NCBI RefSeq assembly: GCF_010586825.1
Contig: NZ_JAAAGB010000001.1
Location: forward strand, 248,001-312,000
Reading direction: 5' to 3'
Length of the DNA: 64,000 bases
DNA from: Draconibacterium mangrovi
GTDB lineage: Bacteria; Bacteroidota; Bacteroidia; Bacteroidales; Prolixibacteraceae
This document shows positions 52,064 through 63,900 of this stretch, piece by piece; the first letter of the stretch is position 1, and each line of letters opens with the position of its first letter. A program made the translations under genes and the position numbers. The notes under the pieces are model-generated. The model was given only the letters and a program-made list of their open reading frames with translations, was not told where the DNA came from and did not search any database.

Positions 52064-53257
52064 TTAAACTAAATTCATAAAGTCGTGATTTCTGTTCACC
52101 AGATCATTGATAGTTTGAACTGAAAAATGCGAATGAAGTTTATCCTGGGGCGAATTCACGCAATAATCAACCAACTTTTCAACCGTTGTTGTTGCCACAT
52201 GCATACGAGTATCAGACGATGCATAATAAATAAACACTTTCCCATTTTCGTCCATTATCCATCCATTTGAGAAGACAACATTCGACACATCACCAACACG
52301 CTCGTTCTTGAGAGGTGCGATAAGATGTCCGTGCGGTTTATGTGTAATTATCCACGGACGTTCCAAATCGGTCATAAACATATACAGTGTGTATCGTAAC
52401 CCTGCAGCTGTATTACGTACCCCATGTGCTAGTTGTAACCAACCGTATTCTGTGCGAATCGGTGCAGGCCCCAATCCGTTTTTAACCTCGTAAACCGTAT
52501 GATAACTTTTTGCATCAACGATAACTTCCTCCAGTACCTCTGGTTTCTCTATATAATCACACATCCCAAATCCAATTCCACCTCCTTTACCGGTATCAAT
52601 AAAACCATCCTGAGGGCGGGTATAAAAAGCATATTTGCCTCCAATCAGGTGCGGAAATAGAACCACATTACGCTGTTGACCACTGGTAGAAATCAGATCC
52701 GGCAAACGTTCCCATTTGACCAAGTCCCGTGTACGGACAATACCTGCAGCAGCTATCGCACCAGAAGTATCACCTTCTGGTGCAGTCGGGTCTTTTCGCT
52801 CGGTGCAGAACACGCCATAAATCCATCCATCATCATGCTGGGTCAACCGCATATCATACACATTTACATCGGGTTCTTCTGTTTGAGGGAGCGTAACAGG
52901 TCTCTCCCAAAACTTGAAATTATCAATGCCATTTGGGCTTTCTGCCACTGCAAAAAATGATTTACGGTCATTACCTTCTACACGCACAAGTAAAACATAT
53001 TTATCGTTGAATTTAATTGCCCCGGAATTGAACGTCGCATTAAAGCCAATACGTTCCATGAGATAGGGATTAGTTTCTTTGTTCAAATCGTAACGCCAGT
53101 GCAAAGGGACATGTTCGCGGGTAAGAATTGGAAATTCATGGCGATTATAGACACCATTATCGCTGAACAAAGCATTGTTTTTCCTTTCAATCAGGTTTCT
53201 ATGCTTTTGTGTAATCAATCTCAACCTTTCATCAAACAGGGTTTCTGTATTATTCAT
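52064..53257 (-). CDS. GH130 4-O-beta-D-mannosyl-D-glucose phosphorylase
   Basis: The 397-residue cytosolic protein is a GH130 five-bladed propeller, subfamily 1-like: [20 protein letters not shown], the catalytic Asp135 in [17 protein letters not shown], and phosphate-site residues ([24 protein letters not shown]). It splits mannosyl-glucose with phosphate into alpha-mannose-1-phosphate and glucose. I place the start at 53257 ([12 protein letters not shown]) because the frame from 53293 would overlap the upstream GH26 gene. With the epimerase next to it, it forms the known mannobiose pathway. Confidence 0.94.
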   Translation of the reverse strand: MNNTETLFDERLRLITQKHRNLIERKNNALFSDNGVYNRHEFPILTREHVPLHWRYDLNKETNPYLMERIGFNATFNSGAIKFNDKYVLLVRVEGNDRKSFFAVAESPNGIDNFKFWERPVTLPQTEEPDVNVYDMRLTQHDDGWIYGVFCTERKDPTAPEGDTSGAIAAAGIVRTRDLVKWERLPDLISTSGQQRNVVLFPHLIGGKYAFYTRPQDGFIDTGKGGGIGFGMCDYIEKPEVLEEVIVDAKSYHTVYEVKNGLGPAPIRTEYGWLQLAHGVRNTAAGLRYTLYMFMTDLERPWIITHKPHGHLIAPLKNERVGDVSNVVFSNGWIMDENGKVFIYYASSDTRMHVATTTVEKLVDYCVNSPQDKLHSHFSVQTINDLVNRNHDFMNLV

Positions 53258-53267
53258 TGTATATCGT

Positions 53268-54362
53268 TTATTTTTTAATTTGATTAAATTCATTAAGGAG
53301 TAAAATGTTGGGTTGACTTAAAAGTTCCTTCGCATCTGCAGCTGCCTGATGACCGGGAAATGGAAAGTAGAAGTGCTTTTCTGAATCGTTTCTCCATAAC
53401 ATAACATAACTAAGATTTTCTTTTACAACCGAATCACTCAGAACAGCACCTAGTTTCTTTGAGTACCATGTTGAATCGTTTACCAGCTCTAGTCCGGTTT
53501 CGGTCAACGCAGCCAGTTTCCCTTTCTCTTTAGCTACTTCAATAACTATGTGTAGCTTATCTATTGCGTTCTTCTCTCCACCCGATTGTTTCAAATCGTG
53601 ATAATTATCCATACCTAAAATATCTACATAAGCATCACCCGGATACCACTGCAGATATTTTTCCTGCGAGTCGAAATTACAGTCGGGCGAATAGGCAACA
53701 ACCATATTATTTAGTCCTTTATTTCGTAAATAACTGATGGTGTAGCGAAATAATTTCTGAAATTCAACTGGAGTACAAGAATTGGATCCCCACCAGAACC
53801 AAGCTTCGTCCATCTCGTGCCAGGGGCGAAAAATGAAAGGAATTGATGAACCAGATTTGTCTTTCAGGTCTAAAAAGAATGCTGCAATTATATCCAGTTG
53901 GTTATTAAACTGCTGATGAAAATCTCCACCCGGTAAAATATGTTTCACAACCACCATGTCTCCATGCCACGAATCCACGGAGTCGATTGGTGAATACGGA
54001 TGCCAGCTAAAAGTATTGATTCCTCCCCGTTCATTTACCCATACAACAAAATCATGAATCTTCGAGAACGGCACACTATCCAGATTTACGTTTCGTCCGA
54101 GTTCAATTCCTCCCAGTTCCCAGCCAAATAAAGCCGGATAATCTCCTGTAAGTCGCTTAACATCAGATTCGCCGTCTATGTACTCCCAGCCAACTCCGTA
54201 AGCCAGATCATCCTGATGTCCAAACAATATTCCTTTTCCTTGAATTTCATTCAAATCATCGATTAATTTCTCTCTGGTTGTATCTCGTTTGAGAACTGTC
54301 TGACATCCATATAATAAGCATATTAAAATATAGAGCAAGATGCGTTCTTTCTTCGTTATCAT
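53268..54362 (-). CDS. GH26 beta-mannanase lipoprotein (first of two)
   Basis: The 364-residue lipoprotein (lipobox LLYGC, Cys20) is a compact GH26 TIM barrel. It has HPYSPIDS, the acid/base Glu183 in [14 protein letters not shown] and the nucleophile Glu288 in ALTETGLEL. No accessory domain is present. It likely releases mannobiose or short oligosaccharides; one of the two GH26 enzymes may be periplasmic and exo-acting, the other surface-bound and endo-acting, as seen in B. ovatus. It is 16 bp downstream of the second GH26 gene. Confidence 0.94.
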   Translation of the reverse strand: MITKKERILLYILICLLYGCQTVLKRDTTREKLIDDLNEIQGKGILFGHQDDLAYGVGWEYIDGESDVKRLTGDYPALFGWELGGIELGRNVNLDSVPFSKIHDFVVWVNERGGINTFSWHPYSPIDSVDSWHGDMVVVKHILPGGDFHQQFNNQLDIIAAFFLDLKDKSGSSIPFIFRPWHEMDEAWFWWGSNSCTPVEFQKLFRYTISYLRNKGLNNMVVAYSPDCNFDSQEKYLQWYPGDAYVDILGMDNYHDLKQSGGEKNAIDKLHIVIEVAKEKGKLAALTETGLELVNDSTWYSKKLGAVLSDSVVKENLSYVMLWRNDSEKHFYFPFPGHQAAADAKELLSQPNILLLNEFNQIKK

Positions 54363-54378
54363 AATTGATGTGATGTGA

Positions 54379-55755
54379 TTACTTTAAGCTTGGCATTTGA
54401 TCAAGTGTAATGACATAATTCTGTTCAAATGCATTCTGCCACCAGGTAGCGTTAGCGTGTACATGCTCAGTTCCGGCGAAGTCTGCTTCCGATGTATCAT
54501 TTGTTCTTTCGTAATCGTACCACGGCATAAAATACGACCATTTAGCACCTGCACTCCATTGTTCCGAAATTGTTGGAACATTACCAAACTCACTTAAAGT
54601 GACCATTTTGGTTGGATATCTTGCCTGAACAGAAATGAATTGGGATGAAACTTTCGAAGCATCTGATACATCATAAATATCACGTCCAATAATATCTACA
54701 TATTCATCCCCGGGATAAAAATCATCATCTTTGGTTTGTGTGGTCCAAACCCAAATGAGATTATTCAAGCCCTGCAACTCAAAATAATCAAACATATATA
54801 TCCAAAGCTGTTTAAATGATTCTGCCCCATCTGCACCCCACCAAAACCAGGCTGAGCCACCATTGTACTCATAAATATTTCCTGCGGCTTCGTGTAGAGG
54901 TCTCCATACCACAGGAATATCTTTGATTTGCAGCAATTTGAGATATCCTGCCATTTTATCGAGATCAGCCTTTAAAATTTTGTTCTCCCATGTGCCCTCC
55001 ATCAAGGCATTTTCTGCACTAAAAGTTGTTTCTGATGTTGTTGATGTGTATTCATTGGATCCATCATATGATGGAACATTCCAATGCCAACAGGCACTAA
55101 CTATTCCATTATTATTCCACCAGTCCTCTACAATTTCAGTATCCGAATAATCAATCCAATTCGCCGGAGACCATCGCAGATGAATGTAGTCGAAAGTATG
55201 CATTGCAGGATATTTTCCGGTATGTTGGTGAATCCATTCTGCTTCGTTAGTATTCCAACTAACATTTGCGATAGTTGAAGAGATAATTTTATTACCATAG
55301 TTTTCCTTTAAAAAGTTGTAAACGTTAACAGCCTGAGCCGAAGGATTGGTTACCGCAAGTGTTGGATTGATTTCCACAATTATTTCAGGCTTTGTTGAGA
55401 AACTATATGCATAAGCCTTAGCATAATTATTAGCCAAATCAAGAATTGAAGTTGCAGAAATGTTAACTATGTAATCTGTGTTCTCCTCCATGTCAGCACT
55501 AAGTGTCAGCACTCTTCCATCTACACTTGCCTCAACATGTTGATTATTCAAGGTAATATTATATGCTTTCCCCAGCTTTATTTCCTCGCTGTATTTTATA
55601 ACCAAACTCGTCTCCACCGATACAGCTGTTGCCCCATCTTCAGGCACACACTGCATCACTTCGGGAGCAATAACATCATCAGGAACTTCTTCCTCTTCTT
55701 TGCCGCATCCAAACAGCAATACCATCAGACACAATAATCTACAATACCTACTCAT
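54379..55755 (-). CDS. GH26 beta-mannanase with N-terminal Ig-like domain, lipoprotein
   Basis: The 458-residue lipoprotein (lipobox LLFGC, Cys17) has an acidic lipoprotein-export-like stretch (KEEEEVPDD) after the Cys, typical of surface exposure in Bacteroidetes. Residues of about 30-125 form a Big_5/SbsA Ig-like domain, then a GH26 barrel with SACWHWNVPSYDGS, the acid/base Glu289 in WRPLHEAAGN and the nucleophile Glu389 in TLSEFGNVP. It is the better candidate for the surface endo-mannanase that starts galactomannan breakdown. Confidence 0.93.
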   Translation of the reverse strand: MSRYCRLLCLMVLLFGCGKEEEEVPDDVIAPEVMQCVPEDGATAVSVETSLVIKYSEEIKLGKAYNITLNNQHVEASVDGRVLTLSADMEENTDYIVNISATSILDLANNYAKAYAYSFSTKPEIIVEINPTLAVTNPSAQAVNVYNFLKENYGNKIISSTIANVSWNTNEAEWIHQHTGKYPAMHTFDYIHLRWSPANWIDYSDTEIVEDWWNNNGIVSACWHWNVPSYDGSNEYTSTTSETTFSAENALMEGTWENKILKADLDKMAGYLKLLQIKDIPVVWRPLHEAAGNIYEYNGGSAWFWWGADGAESFKQLWIYMFDYFELQGLNNLIWVWTTQTKDDDFYPGDEYVDIIGRDIYDVSDASKVSSQFISVQARYPTKMVTLSEFGNVPTISEQWSAGAKWSYFMPWYDYERTNDTSEADFAGTEHVHANATWWQNAFEQNYVITLDQMPSLK

Positions 55756-55833
55756 AAGAAATTCAGATTAAGGATAGTCCCTCCGTTAGCAAACAGAGAA
55801 GACTATCCATATAAAAACTAACTAGACTATTAA

Positions 55834-57969
55834 TTAAATCGGGTCAAAACGTAGATTATCAATACTTATACCTGCAGGTATGATCCCTCCATACAATCCA
55901 TTCGTTCCTGATGACAAGTCGAAAGTACCTGTTAGTCCCCAGGTACTCACAGGTACAGAAACCGTAATCCAGTCTCCACCTGTTTCAGATGGGAACAAAT
56001 TAGGTCCATACCAATAACTCCATTGATCTGCAAAGACAAACTGAAGTTGGGCATTCTCGGCACCAGTTACCCCTTCTTCAATACGAATATCGAATTTCAA
56101 GATGTAATTTTCTATATTCTGAATTACGGGAGCCGGAGCCCCACTTGACTGATGATTACAATTCAATGCCCATCCATCAAATGACGATGTGTAACGAATA
56201 AAGGTGTTTCCATTTTCAGTAAGAATTTCTGAGCTTCCGCTCCAACTGTTATCCCACGATCCATTGTGATCGCCATGTTGCTCAAAATCCATTACCATAA
56301 TAGTTGCGTCAGTAATCGGATCTGTTCCACCAATAAATATCTCTGGAGACAGACCTTGCTCTCCTTCATATGTAATTAGAGTAATATTTCCATAACCTGT
56401 TGTGGCATCCTGAGGTACATATACCTGCACTGTTTCATCGGTTTTTATACCATAAGCAGTGGCCTTAATGTTACCCGGGAAAATAAGTTCTTTTATTAAT
56501 AACAAATTAGTTCCCTGTATCGTTAGTATTTCTCCAGGAGTTCCTTTATTTTCTGCAAATCCTGTAATTTCAGGTAAGTTGGCAGTAATAGTAATTTCGG
56601 AAGGAGAAGATATTCTTACACCATTTTTAGCAACAAGCTCTATTATTCCACTGGAAGCTCCCACAGGAATACGAACCTGCAGTTGAGTTTCCGATTGATT
56701 TTCAATAGTACCTGAAAGGCCCCCACTGAAAACTACATCCACAACCAAATCCAGATCAGTTCCTTTAATGATTATGCTGTTATTTGCTTTTGCTTCCTGA
56801 GGAGCGAATGATGAAAATCCGGGATCAATCAGTGTTAACTCAGGCCCATTAACTTCTTTCGAGGCTTTTGTTAAAAAACGTACCACACCACTTATTGCTT
56901 CATCTGGAACGACAACTGTCATTTCTGTGCCAGTTTGATCTGAAATTGTACCCTCTATACCTCCTTCAAAAATTACTCTTTCAATCAAATCAAGATCGGT
57001 ACCTTTTACAATGATTGACCCACCATTCTTTATCGTGGTTGGAGAAACATTAAGCTCAGGAACCACCATTATTAGTTCAGACTCTGACTTCACTTCGACC
57101 CCGGAAGCAGGAATGATGATTAGTGAACCGTCCTCAGTACGTTCTGGAACATTTATTTCAATTTTGGTTGCAGTTTGAGTTTGAAAAGAATCAACCTTAA
57201 AGTCTCCTTTAAAAACAACACTTTTCACCAAATCAAGATCAGAACCAGTTATGGCTACTAAACTACCTGCTTTTACAGGATTAGGTGAAATTGTTGAAAT
57301 AGAGGGTAGAACAACGGTTAAATCTGAACTGGAATAAATCCAGGTCGGAATTTCTTCACCTCCTGACAATAGGTCTGCTCCGTCTGAAACAATTATTTTA
57401 CCGGTTTGTGCTTCTTCCGGAATGGTTAATTCTATCGCCTCTCTGGTTTGTTTTAAAAAATCCTTTTTGAGAACATGAATCCCATCCGCCAAAATCACTT
57501 CTTCAACATTATTCAGGTATTCTCCCGAAATAGTTAATTTTTGACCGGCTTTAACTTGCGCTGGTTCAAATCGATCTATGGATATTGGTTCAGAATAACT
57601 AAGTACCGACTGCGAAGAAATACTTCCTTCAGGAATATTTAACTTTACTATTCCCGGCTCTGCAGATTGCGGGATTGTTATCCTTATCTCGTATTGAGTA
57701 ACAACTGTTATCTCGGTTAAGCCAGTTGCTCCAGGTATATCAATGCTTGTAACCTGATCGAGGTTTGTTCCAATAAACCGAAGCTCTCCTCCTCTCATAG
57801 CAGGAGATGGTCCAAAAGACTTAAGAGTAACTTCCTTACTTCCCAGCTGGTCTGTATCCAGCATCTCATCATCTTTCTCGCAAGCTGTAAAAAACATGCC
57901 TGAAGAAAGCGTCGAAAGAATTAATATTAGCGTTAATATATAATGTTTATTTTTCATTTCTATTTTCAT
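55834..57969 (-). CDS. Surface glycan-binding lipoprotein with six IPT/TIG repeats
   Basis: The 711-residue lipoprotein (lipobox FFTAC) has six tandem IPT/TIG Ig-like domains, each with a GxxLxLVxxVxFxG-like strand pair (for example IKGTDLDLVVDVVFSGG), ending near residue 545. The C-terminal part of about 165 residues is a galactose-binding-like/SGBP-type sugar-binding module (DFEQHGDHNGSWDNSWSGS, SYWYGPNLFPSE). Domains 3 to 5 are most alike, suggesting recent duplication. The role is substrate capture at the cell surface in the SusCD complex. The start may be 57957. Confidence 0.88.
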   Translation of the reverse strand: MKIEMKNKHYILTLILILSTLSSGMFFTACEKDDEMLDTDQLGSKEVTLKSFGPSPAMRGGELRFIGTNLDQVTSIDIPGATGLTEITVVTQYEIRITIPQSAEPGIVKLNIPEGSISSQSVLSYSEPISIDRFEPAQVKAGQKLTISGEYLNNVEEVILADGIHVLKKDFLKQTREAIELTIPEEAQTGKIIVSDGADLLSGGEEIPTWIYSSSDLTVVLPSISTISPNPVKAGSLVAITGSDLDLVKSVVFKGDFKVDSFQTQTATKIEINVPERTEDGSLIIIPASGVEVKSESELIMVVPELNVSPTTIKNGGSIIVKGTDLDLIERVIFEGGIEGTISDQTGTEMTVVVPDEAISGVVRFLTKASKEVNGPELTLIDPGFSSFAPQEAKANNSIIIKGTDLDLVVDVVFSGGLSGTIENQSETQLQVRIPVGASSGIIELVAKNGVRISSPSEITITANLPEITGFAENKGTPGEILTIQGTNLLLIKELIFPGNIKATAYGIKTDETVQVYVPQDATTGYGNITLITYEGEQGLSPEIFIGGTDPITDATIMVMDFEQHGDHNGSWDNSWSGSSEILTENGNTFIRYTSSFDGWALNCNHQSSGAPAPVIQNIENYILKFDIRIEEGVTGAENAQLQFVFADQWSYWYGPNLFPSETGGDWITVSVPVSTWGLTGTFDLSSGTNGLYGGIIPAGISIDNLRFDPI

Positions 57970-57982
57970 TTAGATTGTACAT

Positions 57983-59224
57983 TTATTCGGCAGGTACGAC
58001 GCGAATGTTATCTATACATATTTCAGGATTACAGGTGGTTCCAGGATTAATACCGGCATGAACAAAAAACGTTAACCCTCCATAATTTCCTTCAGATGCA
58101 AGCTCAAGCGGATATCCAAATCGTGTATATTTAAAATCAGAAAGAGGAATTGAGACTGTAACCCATCCTTCCGTTGTGTACGAACCAGTAACTGCCCATG
58201 GTTCCCACACACCTCTCGGCATTGAATCATCATAAATATATGCGTTTGTTCCACTCAATCCCCAAGGTGTAAAAATCATTTGCATGGCTCCGGCAGACCA
58301 AGCCTGAGGTACATTAATCTCGAATTTCATTACAGCTTCCTCAACGGGAGTATTGAAAAGGTCTCCTTCCGGACGTCCGTTGGAAACACCCCACAGATTG
58401 AAAGAAAAACCGTCCTCATTCCAGGTAGCTCCTACCTCTCCCTGCATCTCTCCATTAAAATATACATAGTCACCGGAAATGCCTTCCACCGGATTGTCGT
58501 TACGAATTACACCAGAACGCCATCCTCCTGAAGCATTCAGATTGTCCCAGTCAAGAATCATTCCCCGATCATCCAGGTACTGAAATTTTGAGCGCCCTGT
58601 TCCATAAATTGAGGCAACATTGATGTAGCCTTTTTGTGCACCTTCTGGAATTATAAACGATACTTTTGTTTTCTCAATACTCGTAATTTGCGTAACCGGA
58701 ACATTTCCTGCCATATTTATGGTTAAAGGCACATTTGGATCATCAATAAAATAATCGCCATAAATACTTACCTCGTTACCAACATGCGCATATTCACACG
58801 ACATACTATTTACAACCGGATTTGGAACCAGTACGCTAAACTCATATGAAACTGTATCTTCAGAGGACACCATATAAATTTTATTGCTTACCTCGTCAGG
58901 AATTGTTTTTGGAACATTAACAATTAGGGTGTTATCGGTAATAAAACTTGTATTTAAAACAGCTTTTTGGTCATTGAAATACAACTCTCGGATACTACGC
59001 AAATTACTACCTACCAAACAAATAACATCATCCATATAGGCTGCCACAAGTAAAGAATCTGCAGACTCCGGATCTGTTAATCTCACATAAAACACCTCAG
59101 GATTTCCATCGGTCAATTCAAATTCATAGCTATCATTCTCGCAGGATGACAATAATAGCAGTACGCTACCTATCAATAAGAAAACTATTGATTGGCTTAT
59201 CCTTTTTATATATTCGTTTTTCAT
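57983..59224 (-). CDS. Surface glycan-binding lipoprotein with IPT repeats (SusE/SGBP-like)
   Basis: The protein of about 413 residues is a lipoprotein (lipobox LLLSSC). It has about two IPT/TIG-type domains (VRLTDPESADSLLVAAYMDD then ICLVGSNLRSIRELYFND; SMSCEYAHVGNEVSIYGDYF) and a C-terminal binding module of the type known as SGBP_B_XBD, with MKFEINVPQAWSAGAMQMIF, AVTGSYTTEGWVTVSIPL and a final ICIDNIRVVPAE. I start at 59224 (MKNEYIKRISQSIVFLLIG) because the longer frame would overlap susD. It is the gene after susD in the mannan operon, as is usual for SGBPs. Confidence 0.87.
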   Translation of the reverse strand: MKNEYIKRISQSIVFLLIGSVLLLLSSCENDSYEFELTDGNPEVFYVRLTDPESADSLLVAAYMDDVICLVGSNLRSIRELYFNDQKAVLNTSFITDNTLIVNVPKTIPDEVSNKIYMVSSEDTVSYEFSVLVPNPVVNSMSCEYAHVGNEVSIYGDYFIDDPNVPLTINMAGNVPVTQITSIEKTKVSFIIPEGAQKGYINVASIYGTGRSKFQYLDDRGMILDWDNLNASGGWRSGVIRNDNPVEGISGDYVYFNGEMQGEVGATWNEDGFSFNLWGVSNGRPEGDLFNTPVEEAVMKFEINVPQAWSAGAMQMIFTPWGLSGTNAYIYDDSMPRGVWEPWAVTGSYTTEGWVTVSIPLSDFKYTRFGYPLELASEGNYGGLTFFVHAGINPGTTCNPEICIDNIRVVPAE

Positions 59225-59243
59225 AATCTTCAACTTTGCTTTT

Positions 59244-60959
59244 TTAATAAGAATACTCACTAATGTCGTGTTCTACAGCAGGTTCCATAAGATGCTTATT
59301 CATCGTTAAATCCGTATCAGGGAACGGGAGCGTAAAACTATCATCAGTAATATTCGGAATTACTGGATTCTTATCGTAATAAGTAACATCAGTATCCAGG
59401 GTGCCACTTTCATAAAAGGAGAACAAACCTGTATATGAACTTCTTCTTTGCGCTTTTAATTCGGCAATTGCCTCTTGTGGTTGGTAATAATGAAGCCTTA
59501 CATAATCGTACCAACGGTCACCTTCGCAAGCCAGCTCTAATCTTCTTTCTTTCCAAATTTTATCAAAACTTAATGAAGTTGCCGCTAAGCTTGTTCCAAC
59601 AAACTCAGAATAATCCATACCGTAAGCACGAGCACGAACTTTATTGAATACTTCCAGAGCTTTGGCGTCAGAACTTGAAGCATCGTTGCCAAGAACGGCC
59701 TCGGCGTAAATCAAATACACATCAGATAACCGTAATAAATGTGTACTTAAACTTGTTGCCATTCCCTGCATTCCATATCCAATTCCAAGAACATGATCGT
59801 TATTGTTTCCAACCAAATGTTTAACGCAGTTTGCTCCGGTAGGCGATTGTATTTCATTTAGTTCATTCAAACAAAAATCGGCCCAATCGAAACCACCTTT
59901 ATCGGCCCAGAAATAGTCGTAATTATCACTATACATCATCATAGTAGCTTTTCTACGTCTATCGGTATTTTCTCTGTTTAAACTTAATGCACTCTCATTG
60001 AATGCATCCTGAAGGTCAACCGACGGGCCATTGTATCCTCCCCACGTATCAGCAAACTCTGAAAATTTAGGAAGTGCCAAATCAGATTGTAAACTATTAT
60101 TTTGAGTCCATGGATCGCGACTTGCTTTCCATTTCCATGCTAACAGACTTTCCTGACTATCGTTATTTTCGAGACGAAAAACATCGGAATAAACCGGCAA
60201 TAGTTCGCGCCCACTATTATCAATAACTTTCAAGGCGTATTGGGCTGCTTTTTGAAGATCATCAGCATTTCGTGATCCATCTATACCATAACCCGATTTT
60301 GTAAGATATACTTTAGACAATAATCCATAGGCACTATATCGGTCAATTCGTCCTGTCTCATTTTTTTCAGGAAGCCATTCAATTGCCTGTTCCAATGTCA
60401 TGATTATATAGTCGTAAATATTTGGAATAGTGGCTTTGTATTTGCTATTATAATCACCCTCTGAGATTTCGGCCGAATTGCTATGAACGATAGGTACTTC
60501 CCCAAATATTCTGACCAAGTAAAAATAAGCCATCGCTTTCCAAACCAATGCTTCACCTTTTACAGTAAGCTTTGTTTGTTCACTGACTTCGGGACCTGCT
60601 TTCAAATCTATATTTTCCAATGTACCATTACAATATGCATTTACTGCCCACAATGACGCAGACATATTGACCAGATCCTGATCGGTAGAATTAATGGTAA
60701 ATGTCATGTATGGAGATGCTCCCCAATAAAAATTACCAGACAGTACTTCCCCAATCTTGAAAAACCCACGTTGAAAATCATACCAGGGTGAATTATAAAT
60801 CGGGTTAACGGCCTGAAAGCACTGTTCATCTGTTTGATAAAAATTATCTACATTGTAGTTATCGATAGTTGGCCGGTCGAGAAATTCTTCGCATGATAAC
60901 AATCCTAAAACAACCAAAGCCATCGATAATATTTTGCTTAAAATATTTATTCGTTTCAT
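59244..60959 (-). CDS. SusD/RagB family glycan-binding lipoprotein (mannan PUL)
   Basis: The 571-residue lipoprotein (lipobox LGLLSC, Cys about 23) has the SusD signatures: EEFLDRPTIDNYNVDNFYQT at the N terminus, TPR-like helices (LVWKAMAYFYLVRIFGEVPI), and the C-terminal VYLIYAEAVLGND, KERRLELACEGDRWYDYVRL and a final VTYYDKNPVIPNITDDSFTL then PFPDTDLTMN. It is 19 bp downstream of the susC stop and forms the outer-membrane uptake complex with it for mannan fragments. Confidence 0.96.
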   Translation of the reverse strand: MKRINILSKILSMALVVLGLLSCEEFLDRPTIDNYNVDNFYQTDEQCFQAVNPIYNSPWYDFQRGFFKIGEVLSGNFYWGASPYMTFTINSTDQDLVNMSASLWAVNAYCNGTLENIDLKAGPEVSEQTKLTVKGEALVWKAMAYFYLVRIFGEVPIVHSNSAEISEGDYNSKYKATIPNIYDYIIMTLEQAIEWLPEKNETGRIDRYSAYGLLSKVYLTKSGYGIDGSRNADDLQKAAQYALKVIDNSGRELLPVYSDVFRLENNDSQESLLAWKWKASRDPWTQNNSLQSDLALPKFSEFADTWGGYNGPSVDLQDAFNESALSLNRENTDRRRKATMMMYSDNYDYFWADKGGFDWADFCLNELNEIQSPTGANCVKHLVGNNNDHVLGIGYGMQGMATSLSTHLLRLSDVYLIYAEAVLGNDASSSDAKALEVFNKVRARAYGMDYSEFVGTSLAATSLSFDKIWKERRLELACEGDRWYDYVRLHYYQPQEAIAELKAQRRSSYTGLFSFYESGTLDTDVTYYDKNPVIPNITDDSFTLPFPDTDLTMNKHLMEPAVEHDISEYSY

Positions 60960-60978
60960 ATTTTATTCATTTTGAAAA

Positions 60979-63900
60979 TTAGAATGATACGTTCAATCCC
61001 AATGACACAATGCGAGGAATTGGATATTTACCATTGTCCAAACCATAGACATTCTGATTAACCGTACTTACACCGATCTCTGGATCATAACCGGTATATT
61101 TTGTAAAGGTGTATAGATTCTGGATATTCATATAGATACGAAGGTTCTCTAAATGATACCTGTTCGTAATTGCAGCAGGAACCGTATATCCGAGTGTAAT
61201 ATTTTTGATACGTAAATACGATCCATCTTCAATATACCGATCACTAATTCTGTCGTTATCATTCGGGTCATTAGCAATTGCTCTAGGTACTTTTGTGTCT
61301 GGATTTGTTACCTGAACATTAGTAATGTCGTCATACCAGCTTGAAATACCATTAGATTGATCATATACTTTATCACCATTAATAGGTTCGAGAATAGCAC
61401 GTTGGGTTACCTTATCCAGTTGGTTATCCCAGATTGATTTCATATTCGAGAGGTTAATCGCCGTGTAGTTCAAGATTTTGTTCCCGTATGTACCATTAAC
61501 AAAAACAGTCAGATCAAAATTTTTATAACGAAAAGTATTCTCTAATCCGTAGGTAAACTTTGGCATTGGAGAACCAATATTTGTTCGGTCATAGGCATCA
61601 ATAATACCATCTTTCACACCATCAGGCCCACTAATATCTTCAAATTTCAAATCGCCAACCCAAACTGTATTATACCTGTTAAATACACCATCCGATGGGT
61701 ATTTATCTGTTTTAGGCGAGTTCTCAATATCTTCCAAATCCGTATAAACTCCTGCAACTTTATAACCATAAAAGTTGTAAAGCGACTCGCCCACGTTTGT
61801 TACCGTTACCACATCCGACCATTGTCCATACCCCTCAATATGAGCATTGTCGGTGCCATCAAGGGCAACAAGTTTATTTCGGTTTGCTGAAATCTGAAAT
61901 TTTGTATCCCATTGAAATTCTCCGGTTAGATTTCGGCTAAACATGCTAATTTCTATTCCTTTATTATTTATTTCTCCATAATTTCCTTTAGGTGGTGCCA
62001 AGGCTGAAGATTCATTACCGCGTGTTCCCATGTATGATGGCAACTGTAGATCCATTAGCATATCTGCCGAGGTTTTATCATAAACATCAACTGTCAAATT
62101 AATCCGATCATTTATTAAGCCAAGATCCAATCCAAGGTTTAATTGTTCTTGTGTTTCCCATTGAATATATGGATTAGCGATATTAGATTGTCGATAGCCC
62201 ATCCCAAGACTGGTCGGCATTCGGCTTATTGAAGCTCCCCAAAGGTATCCACCAATATTCGAATTACCTGTTTGCCCCCAACCAAATCGGATTTTTCCAT
62301 TGGTAATCACCGGTTTCATCCATTCCAGAAACTTTTCATTAGTAAATCTCCAGGAAACTGCAAAAGCATGAAAACTTGCCCATCTGTTTTTAGGGCCAAA
62401 ATTGGAAGAACCGTCTCTTCTGTATGTATATGTCCCATAATATTTATCGTTATAATTATAGGTACCTCTTCCGAAGAAGGAAGACATAGAGGTTTTATTG
62501 AATGCATGCCCGATAACTGGATCATTACCAAGTGCAGGATTATGTATTTCATTATCTGGAAGACCGGTAGCATAAATACTCATATACTCCCAACTTGACA
62601 ACCAGGCATCTTGTCCAGCCATCAGGGTATAGTTATGCATACCAACTTTATTATCATAAGTTAGATAATTCTTAAGTTGGTAAAATGTACCGTTATTCCT
62701 TCGTATAGAGTTTTCATTAATACTTCTGGTCCAGTTTCCATAGGTAACAACGGGCAAAAAATATTCACCTTTTGAGCTATTAATGTCATATCCCAATTCG
62801 GTATGCCAGGTAAGATTTTTTAAAGGTGAAATATCCATAAAAATGTTACCATTTAGTTTCTCGCGTTGAAGAGTTAGATCCTTATCTAATGTATTTGCAA
62901 TAGGATTCACCCTGGTATAACCTTCACGTATTACACTTGCATAGTTACCTTCAATATCATAAATAGGAATATCAGGTGGGGTAAGCAGCGAATAATTGAC
63001 AACTCCTTCTGTTCCTTCGGCTAGGCCTAAATCTTCATTAGTATTCGCATAGTTTATTGTCAAACCAAGTTTCAACCATGGTTTTAACTGAGCATCAAGG
63101 TTTGTACGTACCGAATAGCGTTCGAAATTTGAACCAATAATTGTACCTTCCTGGTTCATGTACGAACCCGAAACGTAATATCTTATAGCATCAGTACCTC
63201 CACTGGCTGATACCTGATGCTGCTGCATAAAAGCCTCTTGAAAGATAGCGTCCTGCCAATTGGTTCCTGCCCCTAATAATGAAGGATCAAGAAACTCATT
63301 ACGACTTTCCAAGGCATTGTTTTCCATTGCAACTGAATTACTATATTCAGCAAATTCACGAAGATTCATCATCTCAAGACGAGTTCTTTGGTCCTGAACA
63401 CCAATCATTCCTTCATAAGTAAATTTTGCTTCCCCGGTTTTACCCCTCTTGGTGGTTATAAGGATAACGCCATTGGATCCTTGAGCTCCATAAATTGCAG
63501 TTGCCGATGCATCTTTTAAGATCTCTACAGACAAAATATCAGATGGGTTTATTGTTGATAACGGAGAAATGGATGACACACTTCCATTACCCAATTTATC
63601 TCCGAGTCCCCAATCAGAACCACTTGTTCCTCCACCTTGCAAAATAACCCCATCAACAACATAAAGCGGTTCTGCATTACTATTGATTGTGGATTGTCCT
63701 CGAACACGTATAGAAACCGATGAGCCCGGAGCACCTGAAGTTGCCATTGATGTTACACCGGAAGCTCGTCCTTGCAAAGCCTGATCAAGATTTGTTATAA
63801 CCGAAGCCTTTATATCTTGCTCTCCCATTGATACAGACGCTCCGGAAAGATCTCCTTTTTTCATGGTTCCATACCCCACAGCAACAACCTCTTCCAGACC

